Positions 42,420-52,563 of a DNA stretch of 64,000 nucleotides are shown in pieces. The position numbers and the translations under genes were made by a program. The notes under the pieces were generated by a model. The model was not told the DNA's origin, searched no databases, and was given only the letters and a program-made list of their open reading frames with translations. Within the stretch, counting starts at the first letter, position 1; every line of letters starts with the position of its first letter. The stretch covers positions 41,393,576 to 41,457,575 of the forward strand of contig NC_044995.1 in the NCBI RefSeq assembly GCF_008728515.1, given 5' to 3'. The DNA comes from Papio anubis (Eukaryota; Chordata; Mammalia; Primates; Cercopithecidae).

Positions 42420-43480
42420 CAGACCTCGTTAACACCACGCGCAGCATGGCGCCCCCTAAATGGACCCCAGGATGGGCTTCAGCAGGAAGCCGTAGCGCGG
42501 GCAACCAGCGGCCAGGTCCTAGACGCCCCCGCAGCCGAACTCCCTCCGCCCCCGCCAGCCAAACCGACCCCACCCGCATCCTAGCGCCCCCTGCGGCCGG
42601 CGGCTCGAGTTGCCTCCTCCCTGCGCGCCCATCGGTTCCGCGCGCATCCGCCAAGGCGAGTCTTACCGCCTGCTGCTGCCTCCGCCCGCGCCGCCGCTGC
42701 CGGTGCCAGTGCCATGGAAGGACGAGGGCCAGGACATGCGGGTCGTGCGCAGGCCGGGCCGGTCGCTGGTGTCCATGGCATCGGCGCGCTCTATGGGCCG
42801 GTGAGGCGGCCGCTCCGGCTCTGCGCGCTCCGCGCTGTCGGAGTAGCCGCGCTGCTGGATACGGATGGGGGTCCGAGGCTGCCGCCACAGGTGCTGAGGG
42901 GGAGGCTTCAGGGTGGCTTGGCCCTCCCGGGGCCCGGGCAGTGACAGAGACAGGCTCCTTTCCGAGGGGACGGTCGGGGGCTCCATGGCGCCGGCCCCCA
43001 CTTGCGCCCCGGAGGGCCCTGGCCCTTCCAACCTACACCCCCCTCAGCTGCGCTCAAGCCAGCGAGCCCAGGGCCCCGCGGGTGCGCCCGGCCGCGGTAG
43101 GGCCATGGCGCCCGGGGACAGACCCGGGGGCGCTGCGGGCCAATCGCCCCCGGGCCGGGCTCTGCGGCTTCCTCTCGGCGCCTGGAGCTCTGCTCAGTGC
43201 CGGGCGGCGCTCTCCGCGCTCCGCGCCCCGCTCGGCGCCAGCCCCGGCTCCTCCGCCCCGTCCCGCCCCTCCCCGCCCCCCGCCCGCCGCGGCTGTCAGC
43301 GCCGCCCCACTCCTCCTCCGTCCGGGCCAGTGGGGGGCAGCTACCTAAGGAGGGGGGGCCCTTCCCGCCCACGCAGATCCCCGCTCCGGGGTGGGAGGGG
43401 GCGCTGAAACTCGGCTCTCTTCAAAGCACCCTGCTTGGCCGCGGCGCGCACGGGCACGAAGGAGTTAAACGGTTAATCCG
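42420..43480 (-). promoter_or_regulatory. PDE4A: CpG island of the PDE4A4 first exon
   Basis: Very CpG-dense sequence covering the coding exon at 42667-42986 and its upstream side. GC boxes (cccgccc) are frequent around 43255-43290. The PDE4A4 5'UTR and start site should lie within 42987-43480. Confidence 0.7.
42667..42986 (-). CDS. PDE4A: PDE4A4/A5-type first coding exon
   Basis: The exon encodes the 107-residue leader that starts MEPPTVPSERSLSLSLPG and ends SSRR. The ATG at 42986 has a strong Kozak context (gcgccATGG) and the donor is GGCG|gtaaga. The final CG plus C of the common exon restores Arg before FEAEN. This leader gives the widely expressed long form, whose proline-rich PxxPR segments bind SH3 domains of Src-family kinases (family knowledge). 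The HLWRQPRTPIRIQQRGYSD block is also conserved in the PDE4C leader. The frame stays open upstream without an ATG, so the annotated start is the first ATG. It lies in a large CpG-rich island with no TATA box that I can see. Confidence 0.96.
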
Positions 43481-43499
43481 ATCTGGAAGAAGACACCGG

Positions 43500-44110
43500 A
43501 CTGGTTGCCAGAGTGTCAGTCAGTCGGTCCATCATGGCGAGGGCGGAGTCGGTGCTGGCGTGTCCTCGCCGCTACCCCTGGCCGGGGGTAGTTTTTGAGG
43601 AGTGGTCCTGGTGCCACCGGCACGGTGCCTGCAGCGGGCGGCGGCAGAGTGTGTGGGATCTCCTGTCTGTGCGTCGGAGGATAGTGATGGTGCGGGCCCG
43701 GGGCGGGATGTGCGCGCACGTGGCCTCTTCCAAGGGTTGTCTGTGTTTTCAGTGTCGGCTGGAAGTGTGTGTGCGCACGTGGTTGGCTGCTGTTGTCTGC
43801 CCGTTTCTCTGAATTTGGCTGTGTGTATAATTGTGTGTGTCTGTGGATGAAGGATGTGTGCGCACATGTGCTACCTATTTGGAGGATGTGCATCCCTACG
43901 TGGTCTTTTTTCAGGTGGCCTGGGGACTGTGAATATGTTCTCAAGCGCTTGGATGCGTCTGTGGTCGGTGTGTGCTTGCGGAGTTGTGCACGAGATTCGG
44001 CCTCTGTCGTCTGTAGTGTCGGAGGGCGTCTATGTATGTTAGTGTGTGCGTGTACGTGTGCGTGCGTGTGTGTGTGGTCGGCCTGGGGCCTCTTTGGGGT
44101 GTTTCTGGGG
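43500..44110 (+). repeat. Decayed GT-rich tract upstream of PDE4A4
   Basis: The plus strand is dominated by 'gtgtgtgcg' and 'tgtgtgcgcacgtg' variants. Together with runs such as 'gcgtgtgtgtgtgtgg' at 44060-44078 it forms imperfect alternating purine-pyrimidine DNA. No coding potential is recognised. Confidence 0.5.
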
Positions 44111-44269
44111 TGTGTCCCATTGGTTCCCTTGCGGCTCCAGGAGGACACCCTATGGCGGATACCCCAGCTGCCCGCCCACCGCTCTATACATCGCTGCCTC
44201 TTCTAAAGCGCTTCTGCGGGAGGTAAACTGAGGAAGGTCCCAGGTAGCCGCGGAGCGCACCCCCGTGCC

Positions 44270-44640
44270 CTTTTCAGGCGAGTAAACAGGCGAGCCTCCT
44301 CCCTGCGGCCCCCGCCAGCAGAGCCCCCCTTCCGGCACCTAAATCGGGAGTCGCCGTGACTCACGCTCCCGCCTCCCCCAGCGCCGCGCCGAGCGAGCGA
44401 GCAGAGAGCGAGCGGGATCCGAGCGCGCCCCCATCCCCCTCAACCCCCCCCAAGGCTGGCTGCTGGGCGGGGGGAGTGCACGCGCCCGCGTGTCCCACCC
44501 CCACCCCCAACGCCGATAAGAGCTTGAACGCGAAACTGCTCTGCTGCGCGACCCGGGGACCAGACCCCAGCCCCCGTGCGCCCCCTCTCACGGGCTCCCC
44601 AGGGCAGGCGATGCCGTCTGCTACCGCCCTCCCCCCGCGC
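44270..44640. promoter_or_regulatory. CpG-rich block upstream of PDE4A4
   Basis: Dense CpG with repeated gagcgagc between the GT-rich tract and a 22-bp A-run (44657-44678). It could be the far edge of the PDE4A4 island or a separate start region. Confidence 0.4.
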
Positions 44641-45867
44641 TCTTCTCCTTATTTGAAAAAAAAAAAAAAAAAAAAAGACTGCCCGTCTTCAACCCCCACA
44701 GCCACTATTCTCCCCGCCAGAGGGGGCTCCCGGGGTGGGCGAACGCCGAGCAAAAACCGGCCCCCCCATCAGCAGCCGCGGGGTATCCCAAGGGCCAGAA
44801 CTGTGTCCCCCACTTCTCTCAGGAACACCCCCCGCCATTACACACTCAAAACGGCTTCTAGGGAATTTGCAGGGGCTGCGAGTTCTCCCCAGATCATATT
44901 TGAGAGTCCTGGGCTGGGCCAAATTCTTGGCGGGGGAAAGCTGTAACGTTGGTTAGAGATGTGGAGGGGGGTGGGGGTGCGTAATGCGAGGCGGGTGGGG
45001 ATGTCAGGCCACAGCTGGGGTTGCAGAAGAAGGAGGAAACGAGGAACGGTGATCTGAGCGGGGGGATAAACTGATCTGGACCTGAGGCTAGTGGGATGGA
45101 CATGGGGAGGTATAATTAAGCAGCTCCATGGGCGAGTGACAGTCACTTGCTCTCCCTGTCTGGAAATGAACCTTGGACCATGAGGGAAACAGAGACCCTG
45201 GAACTCTCCAATTGAGTAGATGGGGGTGGGGGTAGACTGGAACTGCCGAGAGCGGTGACCAGAGGAGGGCACGGGGGCAGGGGCCGGCCAGAAGCCAGGA
45301 CTAGCTCAGCTGTCTGACTTTCCAGCTCATTCTTGAGCCAAGAAGGGGGTTGAGTACTCTGGGAAACTGGTTGGGTACCGGGAAGGTCCCCAGATGAGAA
45401 CCAGCAAGAGGTGCTGTGTGAACCCAGAGCTCGCAGATATTTCTCACATCTCCCCAGGAGAAAGAAAAATGCCAGTCCAGACCCCTTCCAAGACTCCACC
45501 ATCCCCTTCAAGGCGGAGAAGAAACCTGATCCTCCCAGCGGGGACACGAAAGCCGGTGCACAGCCGCCTGATCAACCTGCCCCAGCTCTGTGAATATGGG
45601 AGCATCTTGGGGGCTGGAGACATGACACCCCTTTCCTCAGTCCTGCCCCTTGCTGACTCAGGCAGCTGGAAAATGAAAGAAGGGTTTCCTAGAGCTTTCG
45701 AAGGTTGCCTTGGAGGAGGGGTGTCACAGCCCGCCACAGTACAAGTTGCAACTAGTTTTGCAAACGACAGGGAGCGTGGAGATCGGGAAGGGCTGGTGGC
45801 TGGACCTAGCCCAGTTGGCACTGTGCCTCCCCAACCCAGCTCCCACTCTGCTCCCTCTCCTACCTAC

Positions 45868-46073
45868 CTGTCGTTCTCCGCCCTGGTGATGGAAATCCGC
45901 GGTGGGATCCGCAGCGGCAGCGTGGTGGGCCGTGGCGGCAGAGGGACCCTAGGGTCCGAGGTCTCAGGCTGGGCCCAGCCCAGGCCAGGACCGGACGAGA
46001 GGCGGCGGCGAGGGCGACGCAGGTCGGCCCCCAGCATGTTGGCATGGCCGGATTCGGGGTTCTCCCTCGGCCT
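45868..46073 (-). CDS. PDE4A: PDE4A8-type second coding exon
   Basis: The 206-nt exon starts after tccccag|AGG and ends GACAG|gtagg. Its final AG plus the C of the common exon makes Ser, so it reads …RAENDS-FEAE. It encodes an Arg/Pro-rich segment (ANMLGADLRRPRRRL…) and ends RPTTLPLRIPPRISITRAEN. That tail is clearly homologous to the RPTTLPLxxLPxIAIT tails of PDE4B1 and PDE4D7. Compared with the human protein as I remember it, about six of 84 leader residues differ, mostly near the start of this exon (RPRENPESGHAN here). No stop or frameshift is present, so the exon looks functional. Confidence 0.9.
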
Positions 46074-46149
46074 CTGGGGAGGGATAAAGTGGAATGGGGG
46101 CGTGGCCTGGCTGGGAAGCTCTGAGCCCCGCTCCGCAAGAACACCCCTA

Positions 46150-46540
46150 CCTAGCTGTCTAAGGGAGTAGTTAATGGGGGGTATAGGCTCCCCTTCACGT
46201 GTGAACCACTCGCTGACCCCTCCCACAAAGGGTGCCCTACCATCTCTTAGGTCTGAGAGTGCCCCTTCTCAGCCACAATTTTTGTGGGGTCCCCTCTCGA
46301 TGCCCTAGCCTTGGGGGTCTGTCACATCTAGACATTCTGTCTTAAGTGTGAGATCTCCCTAACACATCACCTTTTTAGGGTCTCTTCCCAACCTCCACAT
46401 CTAAGAGGGCCCCTCTTGGTCTTAATGTCAATGCCCCCCTCCCCTCCCTCACATCTGAGACTCTCAAGACCTCACCATCCCTAGCGCCCCCTCCCACCTC
46501 CTCGCCAAAATCCTCTCCTCATTTGAGAAGCCTCTGCCTT
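46150..46540 (+). repeat. Weak pyrimidine-rich decayed repeat in PDE4A8 intron
   Basis: Recurrent 'cacatctaagagggcccctct' and 'cacatctgagactctc' variants; too diverged to define a unit. Confidence 0.35.
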
Positions 46541-46677
46541 CTGTCCCTGGGCCGGCTGAGAGCCTCTTAATCTGGGCAGCAGGAGAAAAATGGAATCAAG
46601 GAGTAAACTGAGGCACAAGGGGACCAAACTCCTCACAGCTTGGAGGTAGTGAAGCCGCGTTCAAGAAATAGCCATGG

Positions 46678-46692
46678 TCACTAGAGGGCGCT
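46678..46692 (+). promoter_or_regulatory. Strong CTCF-like site in the first PDE4A8 intron
   Basis: TCACTAGAGGGCGCT matches the CTCF core CCASYAGRKGGCRSY at all but the first base, judged by eye. Confidence 0.5.
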
Positions 46693-46742
46693 AGTCTCCC
46701 CAGGGCGAAGCCCCGCCCCATCCCAAGCGCCTCCTCTCGCAC

Positions 46743-46790
46743 CTCGTCCCCGGTCCCTGCCACGGACAGGGCACTGCGACTCCTCTTCAT
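46743..46790 (-). CDS. PDE4A: PDE4A8-type first coding exon (MKRSRSALSVAGTGDE)
   Basis: This 16-codon exon begins at the ATG at 46790 in the context ggcaagATGA and ends GACGAG|gtgcga. It joins in phase 0 to the exon at 45868-46073, giving an 84-residue leader plus one shared codon. That matches the 85-residue N-terminus of the brain-expressed long isoform PDE4A8, known as the fastest-evolving PDE4A leader. A MKxSRS start is also seen in PDE4B1, so this two-exon leader is probably the ancestral PDE4 long-form layout. The promoter just upstream (46850-47260) is GC-rich and packed with CRE-type sites. The isoform name rests on my memory of the human protein; exon structure and frame are seen directly. 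Confidence 0.88.
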
Positions 46791-46849
46791 CTTGCCAACC
46801 TAGCGCGCCGTTGGGGCTGCGGTGGCCATGTTGGCAGGGCCGGGGCCTC

Positions 46850-47260
46850 CTGCAAGACCAAGCCAAACGCAACTGCCATCAGTGCCCCGGGGCTCCCCCT
46901 GCCGGCCGGGCCTAGAACCCGCCCCCGCGCCTTGCCTTTTGCCCCTCCTGGGACGTGACGTCAGCGGGTGACTGACGGACCACCAATGGGTGACGTCGCC
47001 CGCCCGTTGCCAGGGCGACAGCTGACGCACGACTGGGCTCCTGACGGCGTCAATGCCCGGGTTGGCCACTGGGGGGCCGAGAGCCTCCGGGCCCGGGTCG
47101 CCCCAGCCCCCACCCTTCCTCCCGCGGGGGCTTCCCCGGCTCGGGGATCCCGCAGAAAAAACTGGGAGCTCCCAGAGCTGGCCGCGTGCGGCGCGTGGTC
47201 CGAGCCGGGGGCCGGAGGAAGCGTCTCCTCCGAGCTGTTGGGCTTTTAAGCCTTAAACCC
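46850..47260 (-). promoter_or_regulatory. PDE4A: PDE4A8 promoter island with CRE cluster
   Basis: CpG-rich region just upstream of the ATG at 46790. TGACG elements lie at 46956-46963 (perfect TGACGTCA), 46973-46977, 46991-46998 (TGACGTCG), 47023-47027 and 47042-47052 (TGACGGCGTCA). A CCAAT box is at 46983-46987 and an RFX-type X-box (GTTGCCAGGGCGAC) at 47006-47019. No TATA box is seen. Confidence 0.7.
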
Positions 47261-47509
47261 GAAATAGCTCCGATGTGCGGGGGCCGGGCGCAGAGAGACG
47301 ACGGCTTGGGCACAGATGGGGGACGCACAGGCAGAGGCGCGTGGAGACAGACAGGGACGTGTGGAAATAGAAACAGACAGACAGGGACACAGACGCCGTT
47401 CCCGAAGACGGGTGCGCTCTGCAGCCACCGATCCTTGTCTGAAATGCTTGGGGGAGGGAAAGGCCGGCTTACTTTACCTTGGCACCCAGGCGCTGAAGAT
47501 TATTGCTGT

Positions 47510-47665
47510 TTGGCCATGGGTCAGTGTCTTAAACTCTGTGAGCCTCAGTTTCTGTTCTGTGAAATGGGATGATATTCTCTATAGGGTCCATGTGAAAATG
47601 AAATGAGATCAAATCATATTGAACAGAATAGTGTCTGGCACTCAGTAAATGTTTAATAAATGGTA
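47510..47665 (-). mobile_element. MIR SINE, inverted
   Basis: 'gagcctcagtttctgttctgtgaaatggg' to 'ggcactcagtaaatgtttaataaatgg' is MIR read on the minus strand. Confidence 0.75.
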
Positions 47666-47936
47666 ACATCTGACCCCGTGGGAGCCTGTTAGAACTGGAT
47701 TCACATCATGATCTTCCTCTACCCAGAGCCCTCAATGGCTCTTACCTCACTCAGAGGAAAAGTCAAAGTCCTGACGTGGCCCACACAGTCCTGCTAGATA
47801 TGCCCAGTCACCTCCCTGCCCTCAGCTCCAGCCGCACTGGTCTAGCTGTCTCTGGACACAGCAAGCATGCTGGTGCCTCTGGCCCTTTGTACTTCCAATT
47901 CTCTCCACCTGGAACTCTTCCCCCAAATATCCGCAG

Positions 47937-48237
47937 GTTGGCCAGGTGTGGTGGCTCAGGCCTGTAATCCCAGCATTATGGAAGGCCAAAGCAGGTGGAT
48001 CACTTGAGGTCAGGAGTTCGAGACCAGCCTGGCCAACATAGTGAAACCCCATCTCTACTAAAAATATAAAAATCAGCCGCGCGTGGTGGCGGGAGTGTAA
48101 TTCCACCTACTCGGGAGGGTGAGGCAGGAGACTCGCTTGAGCCTGGGAGGCGGAGGTTGCAGTGAGCTGAGATCAGGCCACTGCACTCCAGCTTGGGCAA
48201 CAGATTGAGACTACATCTCAAAAAAAAAAAAAAAAAA
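47937..48237 (+). mobile_element. Alu
   Basis: Flanked by 'atccgcaggtt'. Confidence 0.93.
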
Positions 48238-48337
48238 ATCCGCAGGTTCCTTACCTCTTTTAGGTCTTTGTTTACATCTCATCCTTTCAGGCATTTCTTT
48301 CTTTCTTACTCCACCCCCACTTAAAATTATAACACAG

Positions 48338-48646
48338 GCCAGGCACGGTGGCTCAAGCCTGTAATCCCAGCACTTTGGGAGGCCGAGACGGGCGGATCAC
48401 GAGGTCAGGAGATCGAGACCATCCTGGCGAACACGGTGAAACCCCGTCTCTACTAAAAAAATACAAAAAACTAGCCGGGCGAGGTGGCGGGCGCCTGTAG
48501 TCCCAGCTACTTGGGAGGCTGAGGCAGGAGAATGGCATAAACCCAGGAGGCGGAGCTTGCAGTGAGCTGAGATCTGGCCACCGCACTCCAGCCTGGGCGA
48601 CAGATTGAGACTCTGTCTCAAAAAAAAAAAAAAAAAAAAAAAAAAA
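48338..48646 (+). mobile_element. AluY
   Basis: 'ggccaggcacggtggctcaagcc', 'gatctggcc'; 28-bp A tail. Confidence 0.93.
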
Positions 48647-48967
48647 TTATAATACAACCTCCTAGGACTTCTGGTCCCCCTTTTCCTGCTCTTCCCCCCA
48701 TACCACACTATGTAATTTATTTATTACATTTATTGTCTGTGTCTCCCCACACTGGATTATTAATTGCAGGAGGGCACGAAAACTTTAATTATGATATTAA
48801 TAATAATGTAGTATTATTCATTACTATCTCCCAAGTGTCCCGAACAGAATCCAGAACATAATAGGCTTTTAATAACCTGTTCAATGTCAGGTTATTGTTG
48901 AGAACCTGATAGTGTAATGTTCCTAACAGTTCTACTATGTACTAGCTGGTTTGTCACCTACTTTGGT

Positions 48968-49100
48968 TCTTTTGTTTTTGTTTTTTAAATAGAGACTGGG
49001 GTCTCACTATGTTACCCAGGCTGGTCTCAAACTCCTGAGCTCAAACTAAAGCTCAGACTCAAAGTGCTGTGATTACAGGTGTGAGCCACCACATCCAGAC
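48968..49100 (-). mobile_element. Alu piece
   Basis: 'taaatagagactggggtctc' to 'gagccaccacatccag'. Confidence 0.8.
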
Positions 49101-49127
49101 TAGTTCTTATTTCTTTATTTTTAAATA

Positions 49128-49433
49128 TTTATTTATTTATTTGAGACAGGGTCTCACTCTGTTGCCCAGGCTGGAGTGCAGTGGCATCATTGCACAGCTC
49201 AGTGCAGCCTTGACCTCCCAGGCTCAAGCTATCCTCCCACCTCAGCCTCCAGAGTAGCAGCTGGTACTACAGGCACTTGCCATCATGCCTGGCTAATTTT
49301 TATTTTGTTGTTTTGTAGAGATGGGGTCTTGCCATATTGTTCAGGCTGGTATCAAACTCCTGGACTGAAGCGCTCCTTGTGCCTCAGCCTCCCAAAGTGC
49401 TGGGATTACAGGCATGAGCCACTACACCCAGTC
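49128..49433 (-). mobile_element. Old Alu
   Basis: Diverged, ends 'gagccactacacccagtc'. Confidence 0.85.
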
Positions 49434-49562
49434 TGGTTTTTATTTCTTTTTCTTGCCTTATTGCCTTAGCTAGCACTTCAGTTCAATGTAAATTAATGGA
49501 AATGAATGTAAACGTCATTTCTTCAACCTAGCCTTTAGCACCTGGTGGGCCCTCAACAGACA

Positions 49563-49866
49563 TTTGTTTTATTTTATTTTATTTTTTGAGACGGAGTCTC
49601 ACTGTGTCTCCCAGGCTGGAGTGCAGTGGTGCGATCTCGGCTCACTGCAAGCTCCGCCCCCCGGGTTCACGCCATTCTCCCGCCTCAGCCTCCCAAGTAG
49701 CTGGGACTACAGGCGCCCGCTACTGCGCCCGGCTAGTTTTTTGTATTTTTAGTAGAGACGGGGTTTCACCATGTTAGCCAGGATAGTCTCGATCTCCTGA
49801 CCTTGTGATCCACCCGCCTCGGCCTCCCAAAGTGCTGGGATTACAGGCTTGAGCCACCGCGCCCGG
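49563..49866 (-). mobile_element. AluY
   Basis: Young copy flanked by 'catttgtt' sequence. Confidence 0.93.
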
Positions 49867-50063
49867 TCAACATTTGTTGAACAAATGGATAAATGTATAA
49901 AGATAGCTTAAAGGTCACCTCCATTTTTCAGCCAGACTGCTCCAGTCCATGTTCTGTGCCCCCACTGCAGGTTTTTCTACCCCCATTGAAGCACTCACCA
50001 CTCTGATTATAACCTGTATTCTCCAGCAAACAGAGCAAGAAATGGTACCCATTCATTGTGGCC

Positions 50064-50606
50064 CCCAGCCTTGACCTCCTAGGCTAAAGCAATCCTCCCA
50101 CCTCAGCCTCCTGAGTAGCTGGGATTACAGGCACACACCACCATGCCCAGCTAATTTTTTGTTGTTGTTGTTGTTTGTTTGTTTGTTTGAGACAGAGTCT
50201 TGCACTGTTGCCCGGGCTGAAGTGCAATGGCACAATCTCAGCTCACTGCAACCTCCGCCTCCCGGGTTCAAGTGATTTTCCTGCCTCAGCCTCCTGAGTA
50301 GCTGGGATTACAGGCACCCACCACCACGCCTGGCTAATTTTTCGTATTATTAGTAGAGACAGGGTTTCACTATGTTGGTCAGGCTGGTCTCAAATTCCTG
50401 ACCTCATGATCCACCTGCCTCGGCCTCCCAAAGTGCTGGAATTACAGGTGTGAGCCACCACTCCTGGCCTTAATTTTTGTATTTTTTGTAGAGATGGAGT
50501 TTCGCCATGTTGCCTAGGCTGGTCTGGAACTCCTGGGCTCAAGCAACCTCCCACCTCAACCTCCCAAAGTGCTGGGATTACAAGCATGGGCCACCATGTC
50601 CGGCCT
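50064..50606 (-). mobile_element. Older Alu with nested Alu (50159-50469)
   Basis: Outer pieces 50064-50158 and 50470-50606. Confidence 0.87.
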
Positions 50607-50743
50607 AAAAAGTAAATGTGTTTTAATATGAAAAAGAAAAAGAAATAGAAGCTGCAGCAAGTTACCCAGAAGAGATGTAGCTAAAATTATTGATGAAGGT
50701 GGCTACGATCAACAACAAATCGTTCAGTGTAGACAAAATAGTC

Positions 50744-51318
50744 TTTTTTTCTTTCTTCTTTTCTTTTTTTTTTTTTTTTTTGAGACGGAGTCTCACTTTA
50801 TCGCCCAGGCTGGAGTGCAGTGTCGTGATCTTGGCTCACTGCAAGCTCCGCCTCCTGTTCTCCTGCCTCAGCCTCCCAAGTAGCTGGGACTACAGGCACC
50901 TGCCACCACATCCAGCTAATTTTTTGTATTTTTAGAAGAAACGGGGTTTCACCGTGTTAGCCAGGGTGATGTCGATCTCCTGACCTCATGATCCGCCTGC
51001 CTCAGCCCCTCAAAGTGCTGAGATTACAGGTGTGAGCCACCATGCCCAGTTTTGTTTTTTTTTTTCTGAGACAGAGTCAGGGGGATGGGAAGAGCCTGTT
51101 GTTAAGGCCGGAGTGCAATGGTGAGATCGTGGCTCACTGCAACCTCCGCCTCCCGGGTCAAACGAGTCTCATGCCTCAGCCTCCGGAGTAGCTGGATTAC
51201 AGATGTGTGCCACCATGTCCAAGTAATTTTTTTGTATTTTTATAGAGACGGGGTTTCGCCATGTTGCTCAGTCTGGTCTCGCGCTCCTAGGATTATAGGT
51301 GTGAACCACGGCGCCCGC
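50744..51318 (-). mobile_element. Two Alus inside Tigger1
   Basis: AluY 50744-51050 and a second copy 51051-51318. The pair is bracketed by 'acaaaatagtctt'. Confidence 0.88.
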
Positions 51319-51761
51319 CCAACAAAATAGTCTTCTATTGGAATTAGACGCCGGCTAGGACTTTCACGCTAGACAGAAGTGAAGTCAATGACTGGCTTCA
51401 AAGGACAGGCTGACTCTTGGTAAGGGCTAATGCAGCTGGTGGCTTTCAGTTGAAACCAATGCTTATTTACTATTCTGAAAATCCTGGAGACCTTAAGAAT
51501 GATGTTAAGTGTACTAGGCCTCTGCGCTATAAATAGAACAACAAAGCCTGGGTGACAGCACATCTGTTTACTGAATATTTTAAGCCGACAGTTGAGACTT
51601 CCTGTGCAGAAGAAAGGTTCATTTCAAAATATGGCTGCTCATTGTCAACGCAACTGAGCTCTGATGGAGATGTACAGGAGATATATTCATGCCTGCTAAC
51701 ACAGCATCCATTCTGCAGCCCATTGATCAAGGAGTACATTTGACTTTCAAGTATTATTATT

Positions 51762-52076
51762 ATTATCTTATTTATTTATTTATTTATTTATTTTGAGACT
51801 GAGTCTCTCTTTGTCACTCAGGCTAGAGTGCAATGGTGCCGTCTCGGCTTACTGCAACCTCTGCCTCCCAGGTTCGAGAGATTCTCCTGCCTCAGCCTCT
51901 CATGTAGCTGGGATTACAGGTGCCCACCACCATGCCAGGCTAATTTTTGTATTTTTAGTAGAGACGGGGTTTTACCATGTTGGCCAGGCTGATCGCGAAC
52001 TCCTGACCTCAAGTGATCCACCTGCCTCAGCCTCCCAAAATGTTGGAATTACAGGCATGAGTCACCGTGCCCGACT
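51762..52076 (-). mobile_element. Alu inside Tigger1
   Basis: (TTTA)n tail to 'gagtcaccgtgcccgac'. Confidence 0.9.
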
Positions 52077-52240
52077 GTTCTCCTATTTTTAAAAATTGCC
52101 ACAACCACCCCAACTTTCAGCAACCACCACGCTAATCAGTCAGAAGCCATCAACACTGAGGCAGGCCCCTTCACCAGGAAAAAGATTATGACTTGCCAAA
52201 GGCTCAGATGATGGTTAGCTTTTCTTAGAAATAAAGATTT

Positions 52241-52545
52241 TTTTGGTTTTGGTTTTGGTTTTTTTTGAAACGGGGTCTCACTCTATTGCCCAGACTGGAG
52301 TACAGAGGCGCGATCTCGGCTCACTGCAACCTCCACCTCCTGGGTTTAAGCAATTCTCCTGCCTCAGCCTCTGGAGTAGCTGGGACTACAGGTGCGCACC
52401 ACCATGCCCGGCTAATTTTTGTATTTTTTTGGTAGAGACGGGGTTTCACCATGTTGGCCAGACTGGTCTCAAACCTTTGGGCTCAAGTGATCTGCCCGCC
52501 TCAGCCAAAGTGCTAGGATTATAAGCGTGAGCCACCACACCCGGG
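52241..52545 (-). mobile_element. Alu inside Tigger1
   Basis: (GGTTTT)n tail; a short deletion near 52506. Confidence 0.9.
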
Positions 52546-52563
52546 CAGCAATAAAGTTTACTG

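Larger units (their letters stand above)
16402..42666 (-). other. PDE4A: Long PDE4A intronic region holding PDE4A10 and PDE4A11 starts
   Basis: The intron from PDE4A4 to the common exon. It contains the A11 and A10 first exons, dense Alu/L1/L2/MIR sequence between 16.4 and 29.4 kb, the assembly gap, GT-rich DNA (29.55-30.2 kb) and repeats between 32.7 and 40.6 kb. Confidence 0.85.
1..46790 (-). other. PDE4A: PDE4A gene, 3' part missing (cAMP-specific phosphodiesterase 4A)
   Basis: PDE4A hydrolyses cAMP to 5'-AMP and so ends cAMP signalling in local compartments; rolipram-type drugs target it. I recognise it from five isoform-specific N-termini, the UCR1 and UCR2 regulatory modules and the metal-binding catalytic motifs YHNSLHAADV and HDVDHPG, read on the minus strand as 18 coding exons with GT/AG ends. 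The paralogues PDE4B, PDE4C and PDE4D are excluded by PDE4A-specific residues, such as the proline-rich linker at 5102-5325 and the PDE4A4, A10, A11 and A1 N-termini. The last exon in the window ends at 1037 (…SDRIQ). The HCADLSNP metal-binding exon, the rest of the catalytic domain and the acidic C-terminus lie beyond the left edge. CDC37 is divergent about 13.6 kb upstream. One shared exon, 16218-16401, is damaged in this assembly. Confidence 0.97.
47690..48890 (+). mobile_element. L2 fossil split by two Alus
   Basis: 'ctccagccgcactggtctagctg…caagcatgctggtgcctctggccc' continues as 'cttttaggtctttgtttacatctcatc' and 'gtctccccacactggattattaattgcaggagggc'. Alus 47937-48237 and 48338-48646 each have clear target-site duplications ('atccgcaggtt'; 'aaattataa-aca'). 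Confidence 0.8.

Noticed and set aside
42272..43348. 358-codon plus-strand open frame over the PDE4A4 exon
   Set aside because: Antisense shadow of the PDE4A4 leader and its CpG island.
46951..47020. True MHC class II-type SXY enhanceosome
   Set aside because: The elements are present but X1-X2 has about 6 extra bp and X2-Y is only a few bp, unlike the strict class II spacing; called a CRE/X-box/CCAAT cluster instead.
51552..51743. 63-codon frame resembling a transposase
   Set aside because: It is a decayed piece of the Tigger1 DDE region with frame breaks, not a host gene.
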